NCBI RefSeq assembly: GCF_024758565.1
Contig: NZ_CP079199.1
Location: 859,501 to 923,500 of the forward strand
From: Mesomycoplasma ovipneumoniae
GTDB lineage: Bacteria > Bacillota_I > Bacilli_A > Mycoplasmatales > Metamycoplasmataceae
Reading direction: 5' to 3'
Length of the DNA: 64,000 nt
Shown piece after piece: positions 1-14,870 of this stretch. Positions within the stretch are counted from its first letter, which is position 1; each line of letters starts with the position of its first letter. A program made the position numbers and the translations under genes. The notes beneath the pieces were generated by a model, which saw only the letters and a program-made list of their open reading frames with translations, did no database searches and was not told the origin of the DNA.

Positions 1-3000
1 CTTATAGACGGAATTCGTGATTGTAAAATAAAGGCAAGATTAAAATTGTTTGCTTCAGTTTCGATTTGGGCATCAGGATTTGTTGAGAATCATAACGGAA
101 TTTGTGGTAGTTGGGCTGAAAAAAATTGTCCAAGTCCAAGAGACTCTAAATTTAGCCCAACAAGTAAAGGATTTAAAGTGGCATATTGGCTAACAAGCGT
201 TGATAGAAAGCGTTTTTTGAAAGGTGAATCAGAAAATTTATTCTCAAGCAAAAAATTATCCATTATGTATTTAACAGATTTGTTAAAGTTTGCTTCAAAA
301 GGATAATTTTGTGCATAATAAGCCAAATATCCTAAATTTTCGACTAATTCAGTTTGATTTTCAGTTAGTCAACTTTTAATAGTTTTTGTATTACCATGTT
401 GGTCGGTATATTGTTTGGCAAAAACTGGGTCATTCAAAAGATTTCTAAATTCAGTGTTGTTGTTTAAATTTAGACTTGTAAGATAAGGTTGTAAAATTGA
501 TCTTGATGCAGCAGGCAGACCGGCAAAAAGTCCTTCTTGGTTTTCTAGATTTTTAATTCCACCAAAAAGTTTTGTTTCATTTAAAATTGCATTTGTTGAT
601 GAAGAATTGGCAAAAGAATATAATTTATTAAATGCCTGTTGGAGTTCTAAATTTGGAAGGTTGTTTTCAGCAACAAAACGAATTCAAAAACGATAATTAC
701 GAACCCCAAGCGAAATAATTGAACTAGGATCAGCAATAATTGAGCTTTGTAATTTATCAATTAAATCTGCTGAGGCTGAAATATAAATTGGCTTTAGTCT
801 TAGTGGAGTTGCCGGTGAGGCTTTACCATCATCTTCAATTTGAGCGGGAATTTTGATTGAATTTGTTAAAAAGTAAAGAATGTCACCAATAGATTCATAA
901 TTTGCAAAAATATTTGCATCATCAAGACTTGGTGGTTTAATATTTGTGATAATATTACCGGTTTTTGTATAATTTTTAAAATTAAAGATTTCAAAAATGT
1001 CTTTAATTTCTTGAAGTCTATTTTTAATATCTTCAACATTATCAAGATTAGCGATTCTTAAATATCTATTTAGAAAAATTCGCTCATTTAATGTTAAATT
1101 TGTAATTTTTAGTTCAGGATTTTCGCTGAGTTTTGTCAGAACTGAACTTGCTAAGACATCAATTTGCTTACTTTTTTGTAAATTATCAGTATTTGCAACT
1201 GAATTTCAGTTAGAACTAAAAAATTGTAAGTCATAAATATCAATTTTTTGATCATCAACTCCAGGAAGGAAATAACGAAGACCAACTTGTCCACTTCCTG
1301 AATCTTGCCCTTTTGAAGATGCATTAATTATTTTAATTAATGAATTTATTGTGCTTTGTCTTGTTTTTTCATCTTTGAGAAAAGTTCCAACAAGAGCAAT
1401 TAAATAATCATTAACTTGTAGTTCAGTTCGTTTAAAAAATACTTTGTTCTCTTGTGCTTTTTTCAAATTTTCTGGTAATTTTAAATATTTATCATAATCA
1501 TCTGAGTGAACAGTTTTTGTTAAGTAATCAAGATTTTTTACAAAAGTTGGGATGTCAAAATTAGTAATTAATTCAATTAGACCTTCGTTAATGTTTGAAT
1601 AAGGATTATTTTGACCTTTGCCGTTTAATTTTGTAAGAATTTTAATAATTTCAGCTTGTTTATTTTTTGCAAATCTTTCAACAATTGGTCTTGTTAAAAA
1701 TCCAAAAAAGCCTTTAGTTTTTTCATCAACAACAGTTGAAAACATTGCATTGAAATCAATTTCATTAACAATATCAATTAAACCTGCTTTTATTCTTTGT
1801 TGGTCAATTGAGGCTAAAAATTCTTTAATAAAATCAACACCTGAAAAAAGACTAATTAAGTTTGATTTATTTTTGTTAGCTTCTTCAAATCAATTATTTA
1901 ATTTATCAAGGAGTTTTTCAAAGTCAATTGAATAAATGACTTTTTGGAATCCATTTAATAGATTTATTGGATTTTTAATTGCCTTCGCGAGTGCCTCGAT
2001 GCCACCAAGTCGTTGAATTTGATCAAAAATATCAACACCAAAAGTAGATAAAATTGAGTTTAATGAAAAAATTTGTCTAACAAGATAAAGACTTCGCTCT
2101 GAATTAGTAGTAGCTGATTGCTCAGTTTTAGCAATTATTTGGTCAACAAAATTAGCAAGAACATCATTAATAATTGTTGGGCGGTTATTTTTAGTTAAAA
2201 TATGACCGGCTTTTACAAGCAATTCAGAAAGTAAATTATAATTTTTAATTCGAAAAGCAAGAATATCAACTAATTTAATTTCATCAGCAGCAAGAGCAAG
2301 CGCATTAAAAATTGCATCTACATCAGGTTTTAAGAAAAAGCCATTATCAACTAAAACAGAATTATTTAGCGCATCTGCAGCTTGTAAAAATAAAGAACGC
2401 GCTGATTTTTGTGTGTCAATTTCATTTTGAACATTAGTTGAAAAGTAATAGTAAATTAACGGAATTGTTGCTGTATTTGAAAAATTATCTACCCGTTTAA
2501 ATCAACCACTGTCAGAAATTTTTGCATCAATTTCAAAGTTTTTACTTTCCAAGAAATTTGCCAGTAAAGCTTGTGTTCTCTGCTCACGACTTCCCGGATT
2601 TGTATTGCCGGTTTTTATAATATTTTCAGGTAGCAGGGTTCATTTAATCTCGCCAAGGTTTTTAAAAACATAGCCAAATTGGTAATTTGGTAACAAAATT
2701 ATTCCGTGAAAATCAAGGTTTGCCGAAGTATTTGTAGTAGCAATTGGATTTTCGTCTTGAACTTTTTTAAGTAAGACAATTTTTGTATTTAAGATGTTTT
2801 GGTAAAGCAATTTTTGATCATCTTGAAATTCAACATTACCAAAAGTTACTTTTAAATCAATTAGGTTTGGATCAATTCCGTAACTTTCATGAGCAGCAGC
2901 AATTACTTTAGCTTGAAAAATTGCCGGAATTTTTGTATTTGAATTATCTAAAATTTTTCCAACTTGCGGAAATAGTTTAGTTTCTCTATTTGATTTATAA

Positions 3001-4589
3001 TCTTGAATTTCGTTAAATAGACGTCCAAGTTGTTGCTGTTGGTCTAAACTTTGATTTTGAAAACTAATTTTATTAAAAATCTCAGGGCTAATTCCGGAAT
3101 TAATAAAATGAATTACTTGGTTTGTTGTTGAATCTTGACCTTTTTGTTGAACGTCAATTGTAAAAGTTTGTCTTGTTCCAATTGAATCAACTACTTTTGT
3201 ATCTCTTCCATTAACTTTTTGTGAATAATTTTGCAAATAATTATAAAAGTAAATATTTGCATATTCTTGAACATTTTGGGAAAGTTTTAAAAAGGTTGCA
3301 TTTTTAATATTTGAATTTGATAAGTTATTTAATTCTTCATTTGTAACAAGTGCTAAATTGTTATTATTTAAATTTTCAATTTGGGCAATTGTACTTACAA
3401 AAGAAGGCTCACCTTTTTTTTGAAATTCAACGGTTAAATCTGAAATTGAAAGATCAGCAGAGACAATAGTTTCATGATCACCTTCTGTAGTTATTATCCG
3501 TTTTTCCCAGTAGTTAATATTTTGTAATTCTTGAAATTGTTTTGGTTCATTATTTTTTAAATAAATTAAATATTCCTTAATAAACCCAGTGAAATTTTGA
3601 CTATTTTCATCAATTTCTTTAAGTTTATATTTGTGATTAATATACTCAATTCTAGATCTTAGATCACGAACTCAGTTTGGCAATAGTCGGTAGTTTTGAC
3701 CTGGATCTAAAATTTTAAACTCATTAGAGCTTCAATTTATATCTTTTGTTAAATTAAAAGTTTTGGAAGTAATTCGCGCACTAATAGAATCAGGATTCTG
3801 AGTAAAACTAACAAACGGTCCGCTATTATTTTCAATCTCAAAATCACCTTCAACTTTTTGCTTAATTTTTAAAAGTGAATATAAATCGGCCCCTTTTAAT
3901 TCAAAGCCAATTCCTTGTCTTTGTCAACTTGAGCCTAAAATAGGATCAAAAGTAGCTTGTTTTGTAATACCGTTAATGACAAGTGGATTAGCAAAATTGA
4001 TAATAATTTTATCCCCTTGTTTGTAATAAACAAGAATGTCATTAGCTTTGTAAGTTGTTCTATCTAAGGTTATTGTATCTGCAGTTGTAACAGAATATGA
4101 TTTTACTTTTTTCTGAAAATTTTTACCATCATTTGTTATATAAACCGGTAAAAATGCCTGTTTTGATAACGAAAATGTGTTGTCATCATTTAATGTTGCA
4201 TTAAAGTAAAATTCGCGACTAAATTCGGTCGAAAGAACATATTCATCATTACTTAAATTAGGCGAAATTGAACCTAAACTAATAAAATTATCTTTTATTA
4301 TTAGTTGTTTTTTGCTTTTTTCGGTTTCAAGTGGTTGATAGACTTCTGGTTTGAGTTCATCATATCCTTCGTTTTGGGCGTTTCCAAAATAATTAAACTC
4401 AGTATTGATCGTTGCATCATGAAGGCCAGAAAAATTTTTATACTCATCCAGCCGGCTTTCATAGGCCCGATTTGTTGTAAATAAAGTAGTAAAAATTACG
4501 GCGGTAAAGAAAACTAAAGTTATTAGTCCAACAAAAATAACTTTAGTTTTTAAAAACATTGCAAATATGTGTTTAAAAATTTTCTTCAT
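1..4589 (-). CDS. Giant FtsX-type ABC permease-like membrane protein (C-terminus outside window)
   Basis: Reading TGA as Trp, one frame stays open from an ATG at 4589 to the window edge, giving at least 1529 residues with the end missing. The N-terminus has one strong membrane segment (about residues 15-40, rich in V, F, L, T) after a basic stretch. It is followed by 'SGLHDATINTEF', which resembles the start of the very large mycoplasmal ABC transporter permease family with FtsX-like domains. The rest visible here looks like a long extracellular domain rich in N, K, I and D. The expected C-terminal membrane helices would lie outside the window. A purine-rich AAGGTAGG precedes the start. It is divergent from the hydrolase gene at 4932. 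The family call rests on the N-terminus only. Confidence 0.6.
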
Positions 4590-4931
4590 AGGCTACCTAC
4601 CTTAAAACTTAAAATTATAGTTTAAAAAATAAAAATAGCAACAAAAAAATAAATTAAAATTAAAAATTAGTTCTGACAAATCTGCCATATATATAAATAA
4701 TAAATAATATTATATAGTCAAAAAGCTCAATTTAAATTCTTAAAGGTTCTAGTTGCCATTAACTTTAAAAAGGCATTTTTAAATTATCAAATTTTTAAAA
4801 AAAGTTTTTTTGTTTAAAAATGTTGTATAATTTAATTTTTATTTTCTAGTTTGCTCCTTATCTAATTGGACCAATCTAATCGATTTGTATTAAAAAAAAT
4901 CTGGAATAACAAAAAGAAGCGGGGTAAAATA
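4590..4931. promoter_or_regulatory. Divergent intergenic region with promoter
   Basis: This AT-rich spacer lies between two divergently transcribed giant genes. A good -10 box TATAAT preceded by TTG lies at 4826-4831 and points at the hydrolase gene. An in-frame TTG at 4866 would add 22 residues to that gene, but the ATG at 4932 is preferred because the membrane segment follows it at normal distance. A minus-strand promoter for the permease must also lie here, but I could not single out one box. Confidence 0.5.
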
Positions 4932-7900
4932 ATGAAAAAAAATATCTCCAAACCTGATTTTTCTAAAGCATTCAAAATATTTTTAAGTTTTAGTACTTTA
5001 TCTTTGACCATTTCTGGAATTACATTGATAGGTATAAAAAATCGCGATAAAACCGAGCACTTTAATATACCAGTAACCCATTCAGATCAACAAACTGAAA
5101 AACTTTTAGACCAAATTAACTATTTATCAATAGGTGATTCAATTTCTGCAGGTTTTAATTGAGATTATTCACTTGATCTCCGTGGAAAAATTGACGGAAA
5201 TAACAAAATTAATGGACTCTCATATCCAGCCTTTTTTGCTAGTTTTATTCAAAAAATAAAACCAAATGCGCTTAAATCCTTTGATAATTTGGCTCTTTCT
5301 TGAACAACAGTTGCTGATTGACTTTATTTACTTAATCCCGAAAATGAAGTCTATAAAAATTCTGATAAGACACATTTTCATTTTAATTATTATTTAGACA
5401 AAAAATTAGACTCACCATATGGCGAGCAAATTCGCGAAGTTTTTGGCGATTTTAATTCAAATAACTACCCAAAACTATATGAAAAAATTCAAAATTCTAA
5501 TTTGCTAACTCTTTCATTAGGTGCAAATGATTTAATCGAAGCTATTGATTTTCGCACAATCGCCAAGCCAATGCAAAAACTTGCTTCAAAAGCTGAGGCA
5601 AATTTTGAATTTGCCCAAAACATTGAAATTGCAACTCAAAAAATTTACAGAAATTTACAACTATTAATTCAAAGTCTGCGAAGAATCAACCCTGATTTAC
5701 AAATAGTTTTAGTTGGCTATAACTCTTTGTCTTCAAAAATTATTAAATTTTTTGAAAAAATGCTGACAAACGAAATTGGCGTTACAGAAAATTATGCTGA
5801 TTTAATAATACGGCATTTGAATTCAACAATCCAAAAAGCCGCAAAAAGCCAAAAAGTAAATTATGTTGACTTATACAATGAATCAATTTGACAAAATAAA
5901 ACGTCTGAATTTGCTACAAACGACTTAGATATTCACCCATCAACTAAGGGCTATAAAAAAATGGCTCAGGATTTGCTATTTAAATTAGCTTTTGAACAAG
6001 ACCTAGAATTCAAACAAGAAGCAAATACTAAATTACAATGGGACGAAAATTATGTCCAAAAAGACATTAACTCTTACCGCCGAATTCTAAATTTAGGTAC
6101 AAATACAGAAATTTTTGACGCTTTAACGGTAGACAATTCGCCTGAAAAATTTATTTCAGAAAATTCTGAAATTGAAGAGTTAACCACTAAAAATGTTAAA
6201 AAAGCCGAAAACTCGCCAATAGAAAATTTTGTAAATGTGATACTAAATAATAATTTTGGTGCGTTTTTAAACCGTTTTATCCAATTAGCCGTTCAAAATA
6301 ATCCAAGTGTTGAAAAAATTTTAACTGATTTTTGACAAGAAAACCAACAAGCTGGTGCTTCTTTTACCGAAATTTTGCAAAAAATTTTCTCAAGTGGCTT
6401 TTTTAGTAAAATAATTGACCGCTTCCAGAATTATGTCCAAGATGTAACTAATAACAAAAATTGAGAAAAAGCAACAATTTCTGGCCTTGTTAGCTATATT
6501 TTTGCTGATTTTGACGAAAAACAAATAATTGATGTTTTAAATACCGTTGTAACTTCAGAATTTGCAGATAAAAATCCTGAAAAAATTAAAGATTTAATTT
6601 TTGCATCCATCTTTGGCCAAACAATAGTCCAAGATTTACTAATTAATAACATTATCAAAATTGACCTTAAAAATAAAGAAGATTTAAAAATTGTTTTTAC
6701 TTTTGACTCAATTAGAAAATTATTTTCTAAAATAATTACTGACTACCATCTTCGGTCAAAAGACTATAAAAATTCACAGAATTTTCACGAAATAATCCGT
6801 ACTTATTTAGAAAATCCTGATAATGACAATGATAATGTTGTTTTTATTCGAAATTTTATCTCTGAAACACTAAAACATCATGAATCTGTTCAATTATTAG
6901 TAACAATTATTAACGATAATTTTGAGTTTAATTTGAATGAGGAAGATCAAACTTCGATTGTTAGTCTTTTAGTTTCACTTGCCGATGCTGTTGTTCGCAC
7001 TAATGTTTGGGCTAAATTAAATGATCAGGCAGCAAAAAATTTCCTAAGCGCAATTAAACAAATCAAAACTACTGATATTGCTGAAAATATTGCTTCAATT
7101 TTTTCAGAGCAAATTTATACAAATTACTCAACTTTTTTTAAAGATTCCAAAAATTTACTTGATTTATTTCACGAACTTCTAAGTTTTGACTTAAGTCAAA
7201 ACCAAATTGATTCACTAAAAAAATTACTTAATAAATTCTACCCAATTTTAACAAAATTTGACCTAAGTAATTTTATTGATACTTCAACCCCAAATTTTGC
7301 TAGTTTTTCATTCTTTTTTGACTCGCTTAAAGATTTTTTGTCTTCAAATTCATTTAAACCACTTGCTGACATTGTAAATCAAGCGATTAACGATTTTTTA
7401 GTAAATAAAAACAAATACCAACAAATTGACAACTTAAATCGTTTTGGCTTTCAGTTTTTAGCTAACAATTTGCCAAAACTTGAAGAAAATATTTACGAAT
7501 TTATCGCTATAAATGTAGAAAAAGAGCAATTTTTAACTAATCTTACTAGTTTAATTTCAAGTTCATTAAGCTCACAAGGATTAAATGAACAATCAATTAA
7601 GACTTTTACATCAATAATTGAACTAATTTTTCAAGATTTCCGAGTTAAATATCAATTTTGAAAACAAGATAGATCAGCTCCAACTGATAATTTAATTTTT
7701 GCCTTTGTAAAAGCAGCCTTAGAAAATTTTGAAGCTTTTTATAAAGAAAATTCTGACCGGCATAACTCAGAAAAATTACTTTTAGAAGAAGCACAGAAAC
7801 AACAAAATGCACTAGAAATTGAGCAACATTCGCAAAAAATTGCTTTAATTGATCAACAATTATCCTTTCAAAATTTTTCTTCATACTTTTTAAATAATTT

Positions 7901-10900
7901 CTTTACTGAAGATACAATTTATAAATTCTTAAAAAATCTAGCAAGTCTTGATTTTCAAAGTAAAATTTCAAATGAAGACTTAGTTTTATTTTTCAAAAAC
8001 CTTTTTGGCCAGTCTTTTTTACAGAATCAACTTCTTGGTAAATTAGACCAAAATAGTTTTTTTGGTAAGCCTAATATTCAAAATTCACTTTTAAATATTT
8101 TAACAACCTTTTTTGAATCACAGCAAGTTGAACAATTACTTTCAGGACTTATTGACTATTTTTTTGACAAAAAACAATTTGAAGCACATCCAAATTTTGA
8201 TTCACTAGTTAAAAATTTTCTCAGGCAAAACACTCAACTAATTGAGCGAGTTTTTACCCTTTTTTTAGGAGATTCTTCAACTTGAGATTCAATTTCTGAA
8301 TTTCTAAAAATAATTTTGCAAGAATATAAATTAAATTTAACTGAAGCTTCAATTCAGACAACTTTGGATTTAGTTCGTGATATTTTTTCAAAACTAAAAG
8401 ACTCAACTTTAGATTTTGATCAAGAGCCAAAAACTCATTCGCCGCTAATAATAAAAGCAATAATTTCAATTATATTTGATGCAATTTCAGGCAATCCTAC
8501 CCCTCAAAAGCCGGTTCTTGAGACTTTATTTGACAGTTTTAGCGTTGATATTGCGAATAATTATTATTCAACTGAGGCAACAAATGCTCAAGCTCAGGCT
8601 AAAATTTCCCAAGATAGTATTGCAACTTTGATTTCAGAAGTTATTAGAAGCGAACCTATTTCTCAACAGATTCGGGCAGGTTTAGCAAATATTCCAAAAG
8701 AATATCTTGACAGTGTTATGCCAATTTTTGATTGATTTTTACAATCACCGGCACTAAAAAATCTATTTAATTCATATTTTAAAATAGTTGCAAAAACCCA
8801 AATTAAACAACCACTGAATAACCTTTCATTAATTAAATCACTATTTGAAAAGCAATATTTTAACAAAATTATTGGTGAATTTATTGTTGCACTAGACGAA
8901 AAAAGCAACACTTTAACTGATAATTTCTCAACACTAGTTGGGAAAATGCTTGATACTCAATTTGAAAACGCTGAATTTCAGCCGTTTTTTAAACTAATAA
9001 AAGAAATAATAAAAAACAATCTTGAAAATTTTTACAAAGAAGAAATTGATCCAAAAGGACTTTTTGCAGACGAGACCTCTACTGTTAATGTAAGTCAGGA
9101 TCTATCCCAAGTATTAGTCAATGCTCAACCTTTTAATGATATTGCCCAAAACCAAAACCAAAACCAAAACCAAAACCAAAACCAAAACCAAAACACTTCA
9201 TTACCTGAAACCCCTCAAGAAACAAACTCACCTAAAATCCCGGCAAATTATTCTAAAGAAAATGCCTTATTAACAAAATTTATATTAATTTTAACCAAAT
9301 TCACAAAAGGTGAGGTTTCTTTTTCAAATGTTCAAACACTTTTAGAATCCGAAATTGCAAACGAAGGGTTTATCATTGACCTTATCAAACAAATTGCAAC
9401 AGTTTATAACCAAATTTCCGAAACTGAAAGAGACAATCTTTGAAAAATCATCGTTAAAATTTTTACTTCATCATTTTTCAAAGACAAAATTAATCTGTTA
9501 AATATTGGCGATGTGTCCACTTTTTCGCTATTTAGTGGTTTATCAGCAGAAAAAAAGGAAAAAATCGAACCATTACTAAAAAAGTTGTTACTGGAATTTC
9601 TACCAAATTCTGCAAACAAAGTTTTTATTTTTAGAATTTTGAGATATATAAATCAAAATTCATCTGATTTTACAAATGTAAAAACCTTTTCAGCACTTTT
9701 AGCTACATTTTTAAAAGATAAGCCGTCTCATCAAACTGCCCAAGGTCAACATTCAAATTCAGCAAATAGTAATAGCCAATTTTTAAAATCATATTTGTGA
9801 TATGTGGTTAATTTTTTAGCAACAAATGATGAATTTGCAGATTTAGCTATTGATGTAATTGCCACATATTTAAAACTAAATTTAGATGACACTAAAAATT
9901 TTTCTAATCTCAATGCTGGAAATCCAAGAGAATCACTAAAAAAATTTTTACAAGGATTTATTGGTTTAGGTCTTGAAAATTCGCTAATTTCTGGTATTTT
10001 AGATCAAATTGTTGATTCAATTAAAACCTCAGATACCACTCAACAAGCAAAAAGTTTTTTTGAAACATTGTTTAATAAATTAGACTTGTCAAAATTACTT
10101 AACCTTGATTTAGTTGTCAATATTGAGCCAAAAATTGATGACTCTGCCCAGCAAAGTCCGGAAATCGACACAAATAACTTGATAGATGAGAAGAATTTAT
10201 CAATAAACACACCAACAGGCAAAAAAATATCAACAGATTTATTTGCCCAATTTTTTGATACACTTTTCCTCACCTCGCCTAATTGAAATAGTTCTAACAA
10301 AAATAGTAACTCTCCAATTCTAAATCAATTAAATAACATAAAATACACCGGAATTTCTTTTGAGACGCTTTTTAGATCCAACCAAAAAGATCCGCAATTA
10401 GAGGCGATTTCAAAGTTATTTCACAAAATATGATATTCTGAGAGTGCAAAGACAAAAATATCAATTGATAACTTTAAAAACACTCCAAAAGGAAGATTTC
10501 TTTATAGATTAGTGTTAATTCTTCTTTTTTATACATATGAATCAAGAATTTCACAAAACCGTTGATTAAGAAGTCAATTATTTTATGGCGGGGTAATTTC
10601 TTCTTGAACCGCATCTGAAATAATCCGCGCTTCATTACAAAGTGGAAAACAGTCTAATAGAAATAATACAAATGATAAATATTATAAAACTTTCATTGAC
10701 AAAATAATAGGTGACCCAGCAAAACCTAAAAGTAGTTGATTGCAATTTTGGACGAATTGATATTCAGCTTCGGATGTTAAATTAAACGATATGCTAACAA
10801 TGATTTATTATAATAAAGAAGCAAATCGTTTTCATAAAGACACTGGTCAACCTAAATTAAAAGACCAAATTTTACAACAAATTCATGATGGAACTTATCC

Positions 10901-10934
10901 TACAAATTATCAAAATCCAAAAAATAAAAGGTAA
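4932..10934 (+). CDS. Giant SGNH/GDSL-family hydrolase, 2000 aa
   Basis: The frame is open for 2000 codons with many TGA-Trp codons and ends at TAA. Residues about 15-36 form an uncleaved signal or membrane anchor. The SGNH motifs are present: 'SIGDSISAGF' with nucleophile Ser70, 'LSLGANDL' with Asn199 (block III), and 'DIHPSTKGY' with Asp333/His335. The catalytic domain thus fills the first roughly 340 residues. About 1650 residues of helical, repeat-poor sequence follow, with an NQ dipeptide repeat near residue 1410. SGNH domains are usually 200-300 residues, so the tail is the odd part. Likely role: a surface or secreted lipase or esterase releasing fatty acids from host lipids (inferred from the family). 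A terminator follows at 11030. Confidence 0.85.
9146..9193 (+). repeat. (CCAAAA)8 hexanucleotide tandem repeat inside the giant hydrolase
   Basis: Eight perfect copies of a 6-base unit encode an (Asn-Gln)n stretch in the hydrolase tail. The unit is a multiple of three, so copy-number change alters protein length but not frame. This makes it a size-variable surface epitope or strain-typing (VNTR) locus. Confidence 0.95.
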
Positions 10935-11029
10935 ATGAATATAAAATTTGAGTTAATATTAATATTTTTTAGCGCTAACTAATTTTATATTCTTTTTATA
11001 ATTGAGCTTTGCTTATATATTTAATCATT

Positions 11030-11059
11030 AAACTTCTAAAGGTGTTTAGAAGTTTTTTT
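11030..11059 (+). terminator. Rho-independent terminator after the giant hydrolase
   Basis: An 11-bp perfect stem (AAACTTCTAAA / TTTAGAAGTTT) with a 4-base loop is followed by a T run. It lies about 95 bases after the hydrolase stop. Confidence 0.85.
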
Positions 11060-11277
11060 GTGCTCTAATAACAAATATTTGAAAATAATCTTAAATTTCA
11101 CTAGTTTTTGATCGGCAAGTTTAAATCACTAATTAAAGTTGTTTTCCTTAGATGGTAAAAAATTTTCATTTTATATTAAAAATTTTTTTAAAAAAACAAA
11201 AATTTTAGGAAAATTTAGCCATTTTTCCACTATAATTTATCTTTAATAAAAATAAATTTAAATCAAAGGAATGAATC

Positions 11278-11337
11278 GTGGCAATTAAAGATTGATTAAA
11301 ACTAAAAAAATTTAGCCCAATTAAAAGTCTGAATTAG
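11278..11337 (+). pseudogene. 5' relic of the 'KDW' paralogous family
   Basis: The leader (TATAAT at 11231-11236, then an A/T-rich stretch ending in an AAAGGA-type ribosome site) and the first codons (VAIKDWLKLKKFSPIK, from GTG) closely match the starts of the genes at 14992 and 20506. The frame stops at TAG after 19 codons. Only the promoter and N-terminal stub remain. The rest was probably lost by deletion or replaced by the restriction-modification gene. Confidence 0.7.
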
Positions 11338-11349
11338 TGTGCTAACTTA

Positions 11350-11412
11350 CCGGTTTCCCGTCAGAGTGAACCGGTTGATTCTCAGAGTGGATCGGTTTAC
11401 CCCCAAAGTCAA
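11350..11412 (+). repeat. Three imperfect 21-bp tandem repeats
   Basis: Three units starting at 11350, 11371 and 11392 share a (C/T)CGGTT core and an AGAGTG/AAAGTC end. The stretch is more GC-rich than its surroundings. Read through the TAG of the relic at 11278 the units would encode seven-residue repeats (PVSRQSE, PVDSQSG, SVYPQSQ), so this may be a leftover coding repeat. The rest of 10935-11463 shows only the terminator and the relic. Confidence 0.7.
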
Positions 11413-11463
11413 AACTAATTTTATTTTTCTAATTTAAAAAAACTTCAAAAAGGAGAGCAAATA

Positions 11464-13469
11464 ATGAAATCTAATATTTCAGAAGCCACAATTGCAGGAA
11501 GCTTCAATTCTGAACTTAATAATATGGGTCTTGATTTTTGACTAGAAAATGAATGGTTAAATGAAGATATTAATTCTGCGCTTGAGGAATATTTATCCAA
11601 AAATGGGAAAAATGGCGGAAATCGCCCTGATTGCAAAATGCTTTTAGAGGATGAACTAGGTAATAGTTATCCTATTTTGATCGAATATAAAGTTGGTCTT
11701 AACAAAATGGTAAAATTAGATTCAAATGGATATCCTGACCTTACGCAATGAAATAACATTAAAAATTATGCAGTAAATGGAGCTATTCATTATGCTACAG
11801 GAATAAAGCAAGCAACTTATTATACCGATATTATTGTAATTGGTGCTGTTGGTGAGAAAAATACCAATGGTAAACTTGAACGCGAAGTTCAGGTTTGGTG
11901 AGTCTCAAATGATAATTATGGTAAAGGTCAATTAATAGGCGAATATAGCGATTTTAGTTTTTTAGACAAAAAACACTTTAATGAATTTATTAAAGAAGCA
12001 AAAAAATCATTTTTAAGCGAGGAGGAAAGAGATAAATTAAGGCAAAGATCAGAAGCCGAAATGATAGCTGCACTTAAAAAACTTAATAATGATATTTACA
12101 AAAATGAAAATAATATCGAACCCGATACAAAACTATATTTAATTGTAGCTAGTATAATTGCAAGTTTAGGAATTCCTTATAAAGTTGCCCCACTTAATAA
12201 ATCCGAACTTAAATCATCCAAAGAAGAAAACAGTCAAGATGGGGACAAAATACTGTATAAAATTATTAATTTCCTAAGACATAAACAGATACCAACCGAA
12301 AAACAGAAAACTTTAATTAATATTTTATCACCAAGCCTGAAAGACGAAAGGCTAAATGCCCCAGAAAACGGCGAGTCAAGAATCAAAAGAATTTTTGGAA
12401 AAGTTGTTGATGATATTGGATATTTTTTCAAAAACGGTTTAGAAATCGACTTTGCCGGAAAACTTTTTAATGAAATGTATTCTTGACTTGGTTATAGCGA
12501 GGATACAAATAATGATGTTGTTTTAACACCACCATATGTCGCAAAATTACTTGCAAAACTTGCTCGGGTTGACCAAAACTCTTATGTTTGAGATTTTGCT
12601 ACCGGATCAGGAGGACTTTTAGTTGCGGCCATGAATGAAATGATAGCTGATGCAACTAAAAAAGCAAAATCACCTTCTGAATTAGAAAGAAAAATTGCAC
12701 AAATCAAAACACAACAACTATTAGGAATAGAAATTTTACCTAAAATTCATATGCTCGCAATATTAAATATGATTATTATGGGCGATGGCTCTTCTAATTT
12801 GCTAAATAAAGATTCATTAAAAGACTTTAACAATGACGGTGGCGCATTTCCAGCAAATGCTTTTGTTTTAAATCCCCCTTATTCTGCACCTGGAAATGGG
12901 ATGAATTTTGTTGAAAAAGCCCTTTCAATGATGACAAATGGTTATGCTGCTATCATTATTCAATCTTCGGCAGGTTATGGTAAAGCAAAAGATTTTAATA
13001 AAAAAATTCTAAAAAACCATACGCTACTGGCAAGTATTAAAATGCCAATCGATTTATTTTTAGGTAAATCAAGTGTGCAGACACACATTTATGTATTTGA
13101 AGTTGGAAAAACTCATAATAAAGATCATTTAGTTAAATTTATTGACTTTAGCCAAGATGGTTATAAAAGAACTAATCGAAAGAAAGCGAGTGTTAATTTA
13201 GTCGATAGCGATAATGCCGCTGCACGTTATCAAGAAGTCGTTGATTTAGTTCATCTTGGGAATCATAAATTGAATTTAATTGATAAAAAATGTTATTTTA
13301 CCGATGTAATTGACCCTTTAAATGGTGGTGATTGGAATAAGACAAGACAAGCTGATTTAAAACCGGAAATCAGTGATTTTAAAAATTCAATTGCTGATTT
13401 TCTAGCTTGAGAAGTTAGTCAAATTATAAAAGATACCGAAATTGGAGCTAAAAAACAAGACCAAATAAA

Positions 13470-13488
<19 letters not shown>
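11464..13488 (+). CDS. BcgI-like fused endonuclease/N6-adenine methyltransferase subunit
   Basis: 674 aa in the zero frame. Residues about 50-80 carry a PD-(D/E)XK-type nuclease signature: 'RPD' with Asp56, then 17 residues to 'EYK' (Glu74, Lys76). The middle has N6-methyltransferase motif I 'DFATGSGG' (377-384) and motif IV 'NPPY' (470-473). A nuclease plus methylase chain working with a separate specificity chain is the type IIB BcgI arrangement. HsdM of type I systems lacks the N-terminal nuclease. SD AAAAGGAGAG precedes the ATG. Just before the stop lies a slippery heptamer, and the -1 frame continues into the specificity domain, so both a short form and an RM-S fusion may be made. BcgI-like activity is inferred. 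Confidence 0.85.
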
Positions 13489-14697
<1,209 letters not shown>

Positions 14698-14870
14698 ATC
14701 AGTTTTAGTTTAATACTTCTAATTGTTCATTAAATATTGATTGGTATAACAATAAAAGACTTCAAAGTTGTTTATCATATAAAAGCCCAAGTTTTTATAT
14801 GAGGTAAATTAGTTGTCCAAATTTTTTAAAATGAACATGAAAAAAATTAACAAAAGTGTACAATCAAAAT

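Noticed and set aside
4866-4931. Upstream TTG start for the giant hydrolase
   Set aside because: It would place 22 charged residues before the signal segment, and no ribosome site lies before it.
9146-9193. CRISPR-like array
   Set aside because: Unit is only 6 bases with no spacers; it is an in-frame NQ repeat.
14703-14745. Possible second protease gene end
   Set aside because: Only about 43 bp resemble the 3' end of the 22.5-kb gene; no coding frame extends from it, so it may be a small relic or chance.
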